A DNA stretch of 64,000 nucleotides from Ignelater luminosus. Taxonomy: Eukaryota > Arthropoda > Insecta > Coleoptera > Elateridae. Shown here piece after piece: positions 11,296-21,647 of this stretch (position 1 is the first letter of the stretch; every line of letters begins with the position of its first letter). Both the position numbers and the translations under genes were made by a program. The stretch is from contig VTPC01091060.1 of the NCBI GenBank assembly GCA_011009095.1, forward strand, positions 75,087-139,086, read 5' to 3'. The notes under the pieces are model-generated. The model did no database searches. It was not told where the DNA came from and saw only the letters and a list, made by a program, of their open reading frames with translations.

Positions 11296-12307
11296 GTTTT
11301 ACTTGGTTTTGGTTCCTATCTTTTGTTTTGCGATACCAGTACTCGTACCATGGTATTTCTGGGGAGAAAACATATGGAATTGTTGGTTCAGTATAGGAAT
11401 GTTCCGATATGCTATATCCTTACATTTTACTTGGCTTGTTAACAGTGCTGCACACATTTGGGGCACAAAACCATATGATAAGTAAGTAAATTACGTTAAA
11501 TTGTTACTTAGGATAATTACAACCGCTTAAGCAAATTAGGTTTCATAAGTGTAATCAGCTGTGATTCTGGCTACTAAATTTGAGTGTTATAGTAAAAAAA
11601 ATATGACGTGGAGCCAATTCTTTGACTGACCAAAAGTTGTGTAGTTTTGCTTATAAAAATAACCTAAAACTTCTTAAATTGGTTATGATAAATTGTAATA
11701 AACTCTACTAATAATAATGACTTACAGTTTAGGATGGACAAAGCCTGAAAGTTATTGAACTTCTTATATTTTGATTTGGATACTTTATTGTCAGTTTTAG
11801 AAAATCTTGTTTTATACTGTGTTACCATGTTTAAGTAAGAAACTCGGATTCGGCGTTATAAGTTGATTAATTATTAGTTGCTAAACTGCAGCTATTGTAG
11901 AAATAACACATTATTAATGTTCCAGAACAATTGGTCCAACTGAAAATTTGGGTGTTGCTATTGCAGCATTTGGAGAAGGTTGGCACAATTATCACCATGT
12001 GTTTCCATGGGATTATAAAGCAGCGGAATTGGGAAACTATAAGGTTAATCCTACTACTATGATACTAGATGGTCTGTCAAAGATAGGTTGGGCTTATGAT
12101 TTAAAAACAGTTTCGGTAGACATGGTGAAGAAGAGAGTAAAACGTACTGGAGATGGAACAAGGGTTTTTAATGATGAGACTTCCGGTAATGGTGACTCAC
12201 ACAATCATCATCACCATCATGGAGGAATATGGGGATGGGGAGATAAAGATATGAAAGAAGAAGATATAAAAGATGTAGAAATTTATAATAGATTAACTGA
12301 AAGTTAG
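11296..12307 (+). CDS. Acyl-CoA desaturase, last two exons
   Basis: Fatty acyl-CoA desaturase of the membrane-bound di-iron family, which inserts a double bond into acyl-CoA at the endoplasmic reticulum using cytochrome b5. Exon A is 11,296-11,481 (acceptor ttcag, donor gtaagt). Exon B is 11,926-12,307 (acceptor ttccag, stop tag). The phase-2 junction rebuilds PYDK followed by TIGPTENLGV, as in other insect desaturases. Exon A has a membrane segment (FYLVLVPIFCFAIPVLVPWY) and the NSAAHIWG box. Exon B has the third histidine box HNYHH (11,984-11,998) inside GEGWHNYHHVFPWDYKAAEL. The tail carries a run of histidines before GGIWGWGDKD. Both exons are open and well conserved, so the gene looks functional, but the 5' part with the first two His boxes is absent here. 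Substrate and double-bond position cannot be inferred. Confidence 0.92.
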
Positions 12308-15300
12308 GGGTATGGTACAGGATCTTTAATTGTTGTTATTTCATTGTACAAGGTAGTAAGTATAACTTTACATTAGTTTTGACAGTAGATTTGTATATTT
12401 TCCCAGTCTTGCTGTGTTTTAAAGTTAATAATTATAGGAAAAGTATAGCAACTAAGAAAGAACAAACTGAAACAGAAACTATGGTGTTTTCTCCTGACTA
12501 AGCTAGTAAATAGACAAGTAATTCTATGTATTTATTGTAATTTACAATACATATTTATTGATAACTTGTTAATTGGTTAAAAAAATACAAATACACTTTT
12601 AATTACACTGTTTTTATTGATGATTAATCACTAATGCCAATTAACAGTGGAGGGTGAATATAAGTATAAAATAATGTGGGGGAGGAATGGGTAAGGAGTG
12701 AGCTAAATTATAACTTCCTGTTCGCCGCTGTGTGGACATTAAATATGATATACAAGGCGTAGGAAGTAGGAATCGTGACTTCAGTTAAATAATAATAATA
12801 ATTTTTATAAGCCCTTTAGTTACAAATGACAAAAAAATAAACCTAAATGTATCATTAATGGCTAAAAGGTTCATAATCAGTAGGTTTATGGCTTTCTGTT
12901 CTTTCTTGCAAACCTGTAATCAAATTAACAACTCACAAACAAATTCATTGTGAGTATATAAAAAGAAAATAATAATAATAGTAATTATTATTATATATTA
13001 AACAAGTGTATGAAAAAAAGAGAATATTCCCTAGTAGCACAATAAGGTAGGAACTGCACAGGTTGCCGAGTCCGTTACGACTAGGGAATGAAAAGCTAAT
13101 TCTGGGTCTAAACTGTGTAAGCATCGTGGTCAGATCTGGTGTAGGAACCGTTTAGTATCTGTATGGCATAGCATAGCATAGCACATACAGTTTCTGTGCC
13201 GTACAACCGCATCAATCCGAGTCAGCTACAGCGCCATCGTTTGGAGATATAAGAAATCAAAAGTTAAGCTTGTCAACAGATGGCGTTGTTGCAAGTTCGG
13301 ATTTACATTGGCATTCCTATATAGGAACTGTATGGCTAAGCGGAATCGATGTAATGCAGTTAAATAACTTTAGTATTGCAATAATTAGTGAGTTAATTGA
13401 CAGATTTAATTAATATTTTGTTCTATAAACTTACCTGTATATTATTAAGCTTTTATTTTTGGTTTGATTACTAACAAATAAAGTTTCATTTCTATTAAAT
13501 TTATAATTTACATCTAGTAGAAAAGAAAAGATAAATTAAGACAACATAAATTAAATATTTTATTATAGAATATACATAACACATGTACAACATAAAATAT
13601 TTAAAAATTAACAAACCATACTACTTACTAATAATTAAGCTTCACGTATTTACTCTTATGTACGCACATATGTATCTAAATGTAAGTTTATGTAGTTTTA
13701 AAACGCAGGTTGAGTTGGGTTTTTCAAGATAGATTATAATACTAATTTAAAAAAAAATCCGAACACTCAAACATTTATAATTTTTTATTTGTTAAATTTC
13801 TATCGTTAGAAGCTTATTTAATTATTAAGATTTCGTAGTTAAATTCGCCCTACATACTATTTGTTTCGCTTTTGTACCTAAATTTGATATAAATTATACA
13901 TTACATATCTCCAAGTTCCATTGCAAACCACTAACATTTCCGGGGTGTTCGGATTTTTTCAACACAGTATAGATTGTGTTTTTGCTTGAATACAACACGC
14001 ATCTGATTTTAAACTTGAAATTCAAACGATTTTTCTAATAATTTGTCAAGAAACCAATATCACCGCACTCACCACTGGTTTAAGCATTTCTCGGTCTGTG
14101 GTCGCCTTAAATAAATCTCCCACGAACCATATCCGAAATAAAATTATTAAAAGCTTTTAAAAACTTAGTGATGAGTAGTGTTATTAATATACAATATTTG
14201 CAATGTTAAATGAACAATTACAAACCAACTGCTACGTATTTTTATGAATTTAAGCATTAAAAATAAAAATAATATTCATAATATTCCAAAAGACAACTTA
14301 CCTCTATGAAGACTTAAATCTGTCTGAAAATATTTTACCCCTCATAGTGTCATTATCCAAGGTCGCTCATTTACCTGTTTCTAACGGTTTTTCTCCAGCA
14401 CAAGATCAATAGAAGTGTAGAATTCTTTTAAATCACGAAAATGAACAACAAAAGCCCGCATATAACAGGCTCATAGCTAAAAGGGTCTAAATGTGACACA
14501 TCACTGTGTTTTTGCCCCCTCAGATGATAATAATAATTATTCCGATTAAAATTCATACTAAAATCATTAACTGATCAATTTAAAAGTTATAGAAAAACGT
14601 AGTTGACTAGATTTTTATTGCTTTACTGCTTTCTCTTTTACCTACGTCCCATTTAATTTGCAATTTAGCTCTACTGTCAAAGGGCAACACATTTTTTCGT
14701 TTTTTTATTAAACGAGATAGATTATATCACTCATTTTAAATTTTTTAAAGTTTGATTAGCTTCGAATGTTATAGAATTCTCGGTAGTGTACGAAACTTCA
14801 CGATTTTTTTTTGTTTCTAGCAATTAGCAGTACGGTCAGTAAGTTTTATGACAGGAAAGAAGGTTAAAAAGAACCGGCAAATAATAAACATAATCATATT
14901 TGCCCCTATTTAAAAAGATATATCGTGTTGCCGTCAGTACCCTGTAATTAATAATTTGCCATTACCATTTCTACTTAAAAATCACAATAATTTACAACTA
15001 CGTAGTACAACAATGGAATTACGTTAAGAATTGATGTAATGTTAAATAATTAACTAGACAAAATGTAGAAAATTTAATTTTTCATATCGAAAAAATAATA
15101 GTATACGTAGCAAGTTGAAAAGTCAATTTTTAATATACTGTAGATTTAACAGGTCTGGACTGGTCCAATTCTTGCCACCAACGTTAAAAGTAGAAATATT
15201 GTGTTAACGCACTTATGCTATTGCAAAGTGTCGTGTTGATGAGGAGGCTTTTGTTTATGTTAATAAAGTTTTGCATATTTATAATATTAGTTTGTTGTTG

Positions 15301-15430
15301 TAAGTGTAATAAGACCCTTTTCTAGTAAGGAAATAACTTTATAAAATAGCATAATGCTTAAAGGTTAGCGGATAGTACATAAATGGGCTTGCGGTACTTA
15401 AACAAAAAAGTTTCAAAAAGTTTCACGACA
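12308..15430. other. Desaturase 3' flank and 3-kb non-coding stretch
   Basis: No gene recognised. Visible structure: aat-type microsatellites near 12,788-12,800 and 12,970-12,998; a 10-bp inverted repeat attccctagt at 13,026-13,035 with its complement at 13,080-13,089; and a short tandem ggcatagcatagcatagcac near 13,165-13,185. The first few hundred bases are presumably the desaturase 3' UTR, but no polyadenylation site could be fixed with confidence. Confidence 0.4.
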
Positions 15431-15539
15431 AATTTTATTCTGTTTTGTAGGTTTGAGTTTCTACTTTAAAATCTATAATAAATCTTCACTTAGTTTTACC
15501 AATAATTTCTTCTGTTTTGATTTGTTGAATGAATCAAAA

Positions 15540-16124
15540 ATGGGACTCCTTATAGACGTGGTGGTACAAGGAAAGGAAAACACGAACGATGCAAACACGG
15601 AAAGACGTTTTCTTGAAGATGTAGAAAAGGTATTAAAAATTATGGGCATAGATAAAACTTTTAGTGTAAGTTCCTCCACAATATTAGACACAGTATCAAG
15701 TGGATATGCTATAAATACGACAAAGTTTAAAAAGTACACGATAGAAATTGCAAAACTCTATATAAAGCTATATCCCTGGTATCCTATGCCAGTAACCCTC
15801 CACAAGATATTAATACACGGACCAAATGTGTTGGGCCATTTTATGTATCCAATTGGACAGTTGTCCGAAGACGCTTTCCTGGTTCGCCATAAAGAGTTTC
15901 GGAAGTTTCGTGAACATCACGCCCGGAAGATGTCAAAGTATAATTAACATCTTTTGCATTTGCTCTTGATATCTTCAGATCCTTTAATTACCAGCATTCG
16001 AACGCTACCAAAAAGAAAATGTGGAAGTTTGTCAGAAGAGGTCAGATCTCTCCTTCAGATCCCTGACAAAGCAGTACACTCTGTAGAAGACTCTGGCGAT
16101 GACCAGGAGAAAGAAGACTTATAA
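15540..16124 (+). pseudogene. Copy of a dispersed insect protein family of unknown function, one internal stop
   Basis: From the ATG at 15,540 a single frame runs 194 codons to taa at 16,122. It is interrupted only by one taa at 15,945-15,947. Both sides of that stop fit the family: upstream IAKLYIKLYPWYPMPVTLHK, ILIHG and PIGQLSEDA, then after the stop HLLHLLLISSDPLITSIRTL. From memory, proteins with this LYPWYxMPxTxHKxLIHG block recur in many insect genomes as uncharacterised multi-copy proteins close to mobile elements; I know of no assigned function. The tail is acidic (SVEDSGDDQEKEDL). A plausible acceptor (tgttttgtag) at 15,450 may mean an upstream exon exists. Stop readthrough, a true pseudogene or an assembly error are all possible; pseudogene is simplest. 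Confidence 0.65.
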
Positions 16125-16399
16125 AATGATAAAGAATATCCATTTATTTATTTATTTATGTTTTTTGTGTACTATACTTAATAAAATATAATTTTTTATT
16201 TTTGATGAATTTTAAGGTTAAATATCTCTTAAAAGTTTGCGTAATGAAAGTCATAAAAGATAAAAATTTTGTATTTTGTTTTACTAGAGTGTGCTTCTGT
16301 TACATTCCATACCATAATGCAGTGATTAATAATTTTGTCTTCCTAAATGAGCGAAATTGATCACCGTGCGTCGGTACAAAACTTTAGTCGTTCATGTTT

Positions 16400-18650
16400 A
16401 ATCAATTGGCATCTTTTAGTTTGTGAATTAGTCTATCTCTTTTTTTGATGCCGTAAATGAAACGTAAACATGCGTTTTGTACACGTTGAACTCTAGTGGC
16501 GTCTATTTTATGTAAACATGCTCCATATACCTGATCACAGGAGTTAAACTGGAAAAAGACCATTGAATCACATAGCATTATTTTTAGATTTGTATCTAAC
16601 ATAGACCTATTAGCGTACAATATTTTTAGGCTAGCATATGCTTTCTGAATAACTTTGCCAACATGAGCTTTAAAACATAAGCTATCATCCAAGTACAGAC
16701 CCAAATATAACCCAAACATACTGTATATTGTTCCTACCAATTGATGCACTAATTTACAGGGCAAGGGCAGAGCGTAAGTTCCGATTGCCAAAAACCATTA
16801 TATATGATTTGGAAGAATTTATTTTCAAACAGTGATCTTGAGATATAGAAAATAATTTGTCCAAGTCTTCATTTATTAAAACAGATGCCAGCTGTGCGTT
16901 TTCCAGTTCAAATGAGAAATACAACTGAGTATCATCAGCGTAGAAATGAACTTTGGAGTATTGAATGCAGTCCCTAAAAAAAGATGTTTATACAGCGTAG
17001 AGTGTGGGTCCTAAAATACATCCTTGTGGAACACCGCTTTGAACTAGACGACTTGTAGAAACATGGTCAGCAGTTTTAACTTTTTGATATTTATTACTGA
17101 GGCAGCTGGTAAAAAATTTACATACATTAGCATTGGCCCCAATATAGTGAAGAACAGCAACAAAAAGTTCGTGATTAATTGCATCGAAAGCCTTTGAGAA
17201 GTCGAGCAAAATTAATGCAACCATTTTATTATTGTCAGCAAAGGTAAGTATGTCATCTAATGTATTAGGTAAGGACGTAGTACAGCTATGGTCTGTACGG
17301 AATCCAGACTGTTTTATAGGCAAAATATTGTATGCGTTTGAGTGCCTAATTAATTGGCCATTTACAACCTTCTTAAGCACTTTCGATATGGTGGGTAGTA
17401 TACTTATAGGTCGAAGATCACTGAAGGTAGTAGGAGTAGACTTTTTAGAAATAGGCGTAACTAAGGCTTCTTTCCAAGCTTCCGGAAAAACACAAGCAGC
17501 AAGGCAACAGTTGACAATATGAGTTATTAGAGGTGGAGTAACTGGTAGTGTGAGTATTAGAAGTTTAACGTTCAATACCATAAAACCCAGCACACTGGGT
17601 TTTGATACTGTAGATGATTTTAGAAACATCATCTTTGGAGACCACTTTTAGGGAGTTACAGTTTTCAAAGTTTAAAAATTATTGTTTTTCACAGATTGAA
17701 CAGAATTAATAAAATCATCATTAATTTCTCCGGCATTTTGAAGAGTTTGAGGTAACTCTTTTAAGTTTTGTAGAACGACATTCAGACGTTTCAATGCAGC
17801 CAATGGAGATTTGAAATGAGTATTTTTTAGTATGTAATTAAGGTATGTACGCTTTTCTCGTTTTTTTGCACCTGAAGTGTAATTTCGGAGTGATTTATAA
17901 TACTCCCAGTGGGCTGGTATTCGTGATCTTTTAACTCTTTTATAGGCCTTATCTCTTAAGCCTAATATTGGCAGTTAACCACGGAAGAGGTTTTATTGAA
18001 TGTTGCTTTGTGATAATAAGAGCGTCAACTTTTACTAATGAGATCAGATTCGCATTAAAAAGACTAATTTTATTATTAACGTTAGGTAGGTCGTAAATTA
18101 TTTCCCACCTATATTGTCTAAGATCATTTAAAAACTCATTGGTTTCAATATTACCGTAATTTCTAAAAGACCTTTGAACAACAGGAGCTGGAATATACTT
18201 TATATTTAGGGAACACGCAATAAGACAGTGATCAGAAATGTGATACATGGGAATAACCTCGGTAGTTGTAACTACTGACCCCTCAAAGACTAGTATGTGG
18301 TTAATTAATGTAGCTGAATTAGATGTAATACGTGTTGGAGAAAAAAATGACTTGTTTCTGACCATATAGGTCAATACTGTTTAAATATCTGGCAACTACG
18401 CCGTTGTTTACGTTTAATAGGTCTATGATGAAGTCACCCAAACAGATGAAATGATTGAAGCTTGGTGCAAAACACAAAAGTGTATCTCCAAATGCATCCA
18501 AGAATTTAGAAACTGAATTTTTCGATGGCCTGTATATCACACCTAAGGTAATCTTTATTTTATTAACCCTTACGCTTACCGAAAGCTGCTCAATATCAAT
18601 TTTGCACCAAGTGTGCTACTTTACCAAAATTCTATTTTTATTTTTTATAT
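16400..18650 (-). mobile_element. Jockey-like non-LTR retrotransposon, 5'-truncated
   Basis: Minus strand. The C-terminal half of the endonuclease lies at 18,540-17,949 (HFICLGDFIIDLL, then ISDHCLIACSLNI with the conserved SDH). The reverse transcriptase is at 17,632-16,400. It shows ALVTPISKKSTPTTFSDLRP and SILPTISKVLKKVVNGQL, the QSGFR block, LILLDFSKAFDAINHELF, SGVPQGCILGPTLY, and after a frame break FYADDTQLY near 16,930-16,942. The catalytic YADD is kept. A C-terminal piece (16,791-16,402) ends with the VQNACLRFIYGI block. At least three frame breaks and the missing front half of the endonuclease mark a dead, 5'-truncated copy, the usual outcome of LINE retrotransposition. Confidence 0.9.
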
Positions 18651-18969
18651 AAAAATAAAGAAAAGATTATTTAGACCGTAAAATGAGTATTGTGCAATAT
18701 GTATCTAATCAATAAGTGCTTTGGATTAGACTGGATCAACTTTTATTAATTAACAAATAAGGAAAAGCGAAATAAATGGCAAAATCTGAAAATCGGCTTT
18801 TGAAAATTTGCATAGGGGTAAACAATTGCAAAGGAAACATTTTTTCCTCATGACTTTTTCCAAGATTTGATCACATAAGTCTATCTTCCGGACATTTTTC
18901 TAAAAATGTCAAATTTGACAGGTAATGGAGGCCACATGATTACTTTTGATTTGGTTTTCAATACGACGT

Positions 18970-19723
18970 CAACCAAGAAGTCCCTTACAGAAAACTAATA
19001 GGTTTGTTAATGTACTTGGCTTGTACTAGGTGACCTGATATCATGTACTCAGTGTCTTATTTGAGTTGTTATTTGGATATACCCGCACAACAAGTTTGGA
19101 CATCTGGAAATCGTATCCTTAGATATCTCAGAGCAACTTCTGACATAGAATTAAAGTTCTCCCAAGAAGAAAGCAAGTTAAATGGTTTCTCAGATACCGA
19201 TTGACAAAAATGATGGGAAAAGTCTTAGTGGCGGAATTTTCTTTTATGGTGGAAATCCAGTTAGCTGGTACTCCAAGAAGCGAACATATGTAGCTTTTGA
19301 CTACAGAAGCAGAATATATAGCAGGAGCCACAGCTTCACAAGAGATGGTTAATCTAGGAGGTATCCTTATTGAAGCAACCTACACTAAATATGGATAATC
19401 TAAGTGCTATCTCGTTGATAGAAAATTATGAAAACTCGAAGAGAGGTAAACATATAGACATAAAACATTACATTAAAGATTTGATTGAAAAGAAAATTAT
19501 CTTTATCAGTTATGTTTGTTCTCATGATAATCTTACCGATATCGTGACAGTCATCAAGTTTTGATAAATTTTCTGTTCTTAGAAATAACATTTGTATTAT
19601 TTAGTTTATTAACTTTTGAGTTTTTGTATTTAATGTTATGCTAGTAATATAAACTATTTCAAGGAGTGTTAGGGTTTGAAATACTTTAGATGTAATACTT
19701 CAGATGTAGTCATAATACCGTTG
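18970..19723 (+). mobile_element. Copia (Ty1) element 3' fragment with start of LTR
   Basis: Plus-strand fragments of a Copia polyprotein: VPYRKLIGLLMYLACTR and SVSYLSCYLD (end of RT), LRYLRATSDIELKF (start of RNase H), then RNase H in broken frames (SWYSKK, TEAEYIAGATASQEMV). The last piece, MDNLSAISLIENYENSKRGK with HIDIKHYIKDLIEK, is the Copia C-terminal block that precedes the 3' LTR. A purine tract caaggag at 19,660-19,666 is followed by tgttaggg at 19,667, the expected polypurine tract and LTR start. Only 57 bp of the LTR remain before the Transib-like terminus at 19,724, so that element probably inserted into this LTR. Confidence 0.8.
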
Positions 19724-19761
19724 CACAGTGGACCATTTTCCGAAAAATGTAGACAAAAATC
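19724..19761 (+). promoter_or_regulatory. Transib terminus resembling a V(D)J recombination signal
   Basis: The heptamer cacagtg (19,724-19,730) equals the consensus RSS heptamer and is followed after 22 bases by acaaaaatc (19,753-19,761), one mismatch from the consensus nonamer acaaaaacc. The published Transib end consensus also begins CACWRTG. This is therefore the likely left terminal repeat bound by the transposase. The matching right end was not found, which fits truncation of the element. Confidence 0.6.
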
Positions 19762-20940
19762 GAAAAACTGAAGTTTTTAATTGAGGTTTAGTACCCCGAA
19801 ATTTGATAAAGGAGACAACACTACATATCGCTGTGGAAAGACAATCAGTTGGGCCTTCAAACATAAAGTGTGAGCGTGGCTAAAGTGACTCATCTGTGCG
19901 ACACTCTCGTCACGCGTTTGTAGCGTAAATCTAGGCTGTGTTTAAAGTGTTATTAATTTTAGTTCAAGTGACTTTTTGCACTCCATATTAATGAAGAATG
20001 GTGTCGAATATATGTAAAATGTCTTCCATATGTTGTTTAATATAATTTACTTTTTTTTTCGAGTATAAACAGTGACGTCAAACGTAACTTTTTATTGCTC
20101 CTTTAAGCATTAATTTTTGAAAATTAAAAAAATAGTTATGAGTTTGATCGAGTTTGATGGTCAACATTATTTTAAAATGAAGTTTGTGGTGTAGTGTTTT
20201 GATTTTTTCCAAGATTTCATGCCACGAGGCTTCCGACGCACAGCTAGCCAAGAGGCGCACGGTAAGAGTTGGGATAGTTAAGTTGGTTTCATTATGTAAT
20301 TGGCTGAGTTGTCATTTGCAACTTGCATGAGTCTTTGTGAATTTGGAGCTGCCGATGCTGTTAGTTTCCATCTAAAGCTGCAAAGTACAAGACAGCTTTT
20401 AAAGCTGCTGATTCTTCTCCTTGTAAAGAAATTTTCGGCGATCTTGCACTTTCCGATGTTGTAAAATGTAAAATGACTAGGCAAACGTATCGGTAGATTG
20501 AAAAAAGAGAAATAGAGAACGGTGCTCGTGTTTATCCATCAGATCATACAGTTGCGGCGGCAAAAGCTCGCTGTTATTCGCCAGGTATTCATGTTACTGA
20601 GACTATAGCGAAAGTTCTATTGCAGTCTTTATTAGACCAAATATCAAGCAAAGTCTTTTCAGTACAAGCCAGCGTAATTCAAACGTTATCTCCACAAAAA
20701 GTCAACAGTTTACAATTAATTGCAAAATACGGATTTGACGGTTCTTCTGGTCAAAGTCAATACAAACAAAAATTTAACGTCAGACGTGAATATTCTTTTA
20801 ACATCGTTTGTGCCATTGCGATTAACGGGAAGTGAAGATGAAATTCTATTGATTTAGCAGAATCCTAAACCTTCTTCTCCTTGATTTTGCAGTTCAATAA
20901 AGGTGAAATGTATTTGTGAAAACGTTGCTTCAACGTTACA
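19724..20940 (+). mobile_element. Transib-like DNA transposon remnant (RAG1-related transposase)
   Basis: Transib transposases are the relatives of the RAG1 recombinase. Decayed plus-strand frames give AELSFATCMSLCEFGAADAV, then IENGARVYPSDHTVAAAKAR and LLQSLLDQISSKVFS. Next comes LQLIAKYGFDGSSGQSQYKQ, where the D of FDG lies at the position of the first catalytic Asp in the Transib/RAG1 family. TSFVPLRLTGSEDEILLI and QNPKPSSP follow in another frame with two stops. The later two catalytic acidic residues are not present: the copy ends where the Gypsy LTR begins. The upstream end at 19,724 has a RAG-signal-like terminus, described separately, which independently supports the assignment. Confidence 0.65.
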
Positions 20941-21115
20941 GGAAAATAGTTATTGTTTGGGGAGGCTTCTTAATTATAAGAATAGTTTATTTTATAACAT
21001 TTATTATCTTACAACAATCTTTCATACAACCTACAGCATACAACTCTATCGGACATCTTGCGAGCGGGGAGAGGGCAAATGCTGTCACATTACCATGTTG
21101 CCAGCTCTCACTACA
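20940..21115 (-). repeat. Gypsy 3' LTR (inner boundary at 21,115)
   Basis: On the minus strand the purine-rich tract ttaaagaagggga ends at 21,116 and is followed by tgtagtgagagctgg, an LTR-like start. The far end is placed only roughly, near 20,940, because the second LTR is absent and no target duplication can be read. Confidence 0.55.
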
Positions 21116-21130
21116 TCCCCTTCTTTAAGA

Positions 21131-21535
21131 TTAAGCCTTAACATAATCTTTAAACCAACTGGGAGGCTTTCCAAGCCTCTTAGCCTCAATTGATTTATTG
21201 ACACATTCTGTTTCTTGTTCTTGAAAGTTTTCCACTTTTACACTAATACTATCATTATCTCGTATTACTCCTCTATTTTCTAAATTAACATTATCATCTT
21301 GACTAACAACTGTAACATCAAGATTTTCCCGTTCTTTTTCTACAGTCTCATTTGTTTGCCTTAAACTATCTGTACTAGTATCTATGAATTGACTTTCATT
21401 TGAAAAAGGTGCTGGTACTAAATGCCATCTATTTCTACGATAATTTGTATCGTCGCATTTAATTAAATAAGATCTTGTACATTTCAATGTGGCTGGCATA
21501 CCAACAACTTTCCCGTATTTTCTTAAATCTTGCAC
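21131..21535 (-). pseudogene. Gypsy pol C-terminal tail, out of frame with pol
   Basis: Open frame ending in the tail that usually follows the integrase chromodomain-like region: QDLRKYGKVVGMPATLKCTR, YRRNRWHLVPAPF, then an acidic Ser/Thr-rich stretch and a stop at 21,131. The linking segment (EGDRVWVQDL) lies between 21,655 and 21,535 in this frame, so one base has been lost or gained in the a-run near 21,660. Confidence 0.75.
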
Positions 21536-21647
21536 CCAAACTCTATCCCCTTCTTTTAGAATAGAAAGTTCTTTAACCTTATGTCTTTTATTGTAGTTCT
21601 TTCTTTGTTTTTCTTTTCTTATTTCTAGTTTACAATGAAATTGTTTT

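Noticed and set aside
12950..13000. Possible regulatory hairpin in aat-rich sequence
   Set aside because: It is a simple microsatellite; pairing follows from the repeat itself.
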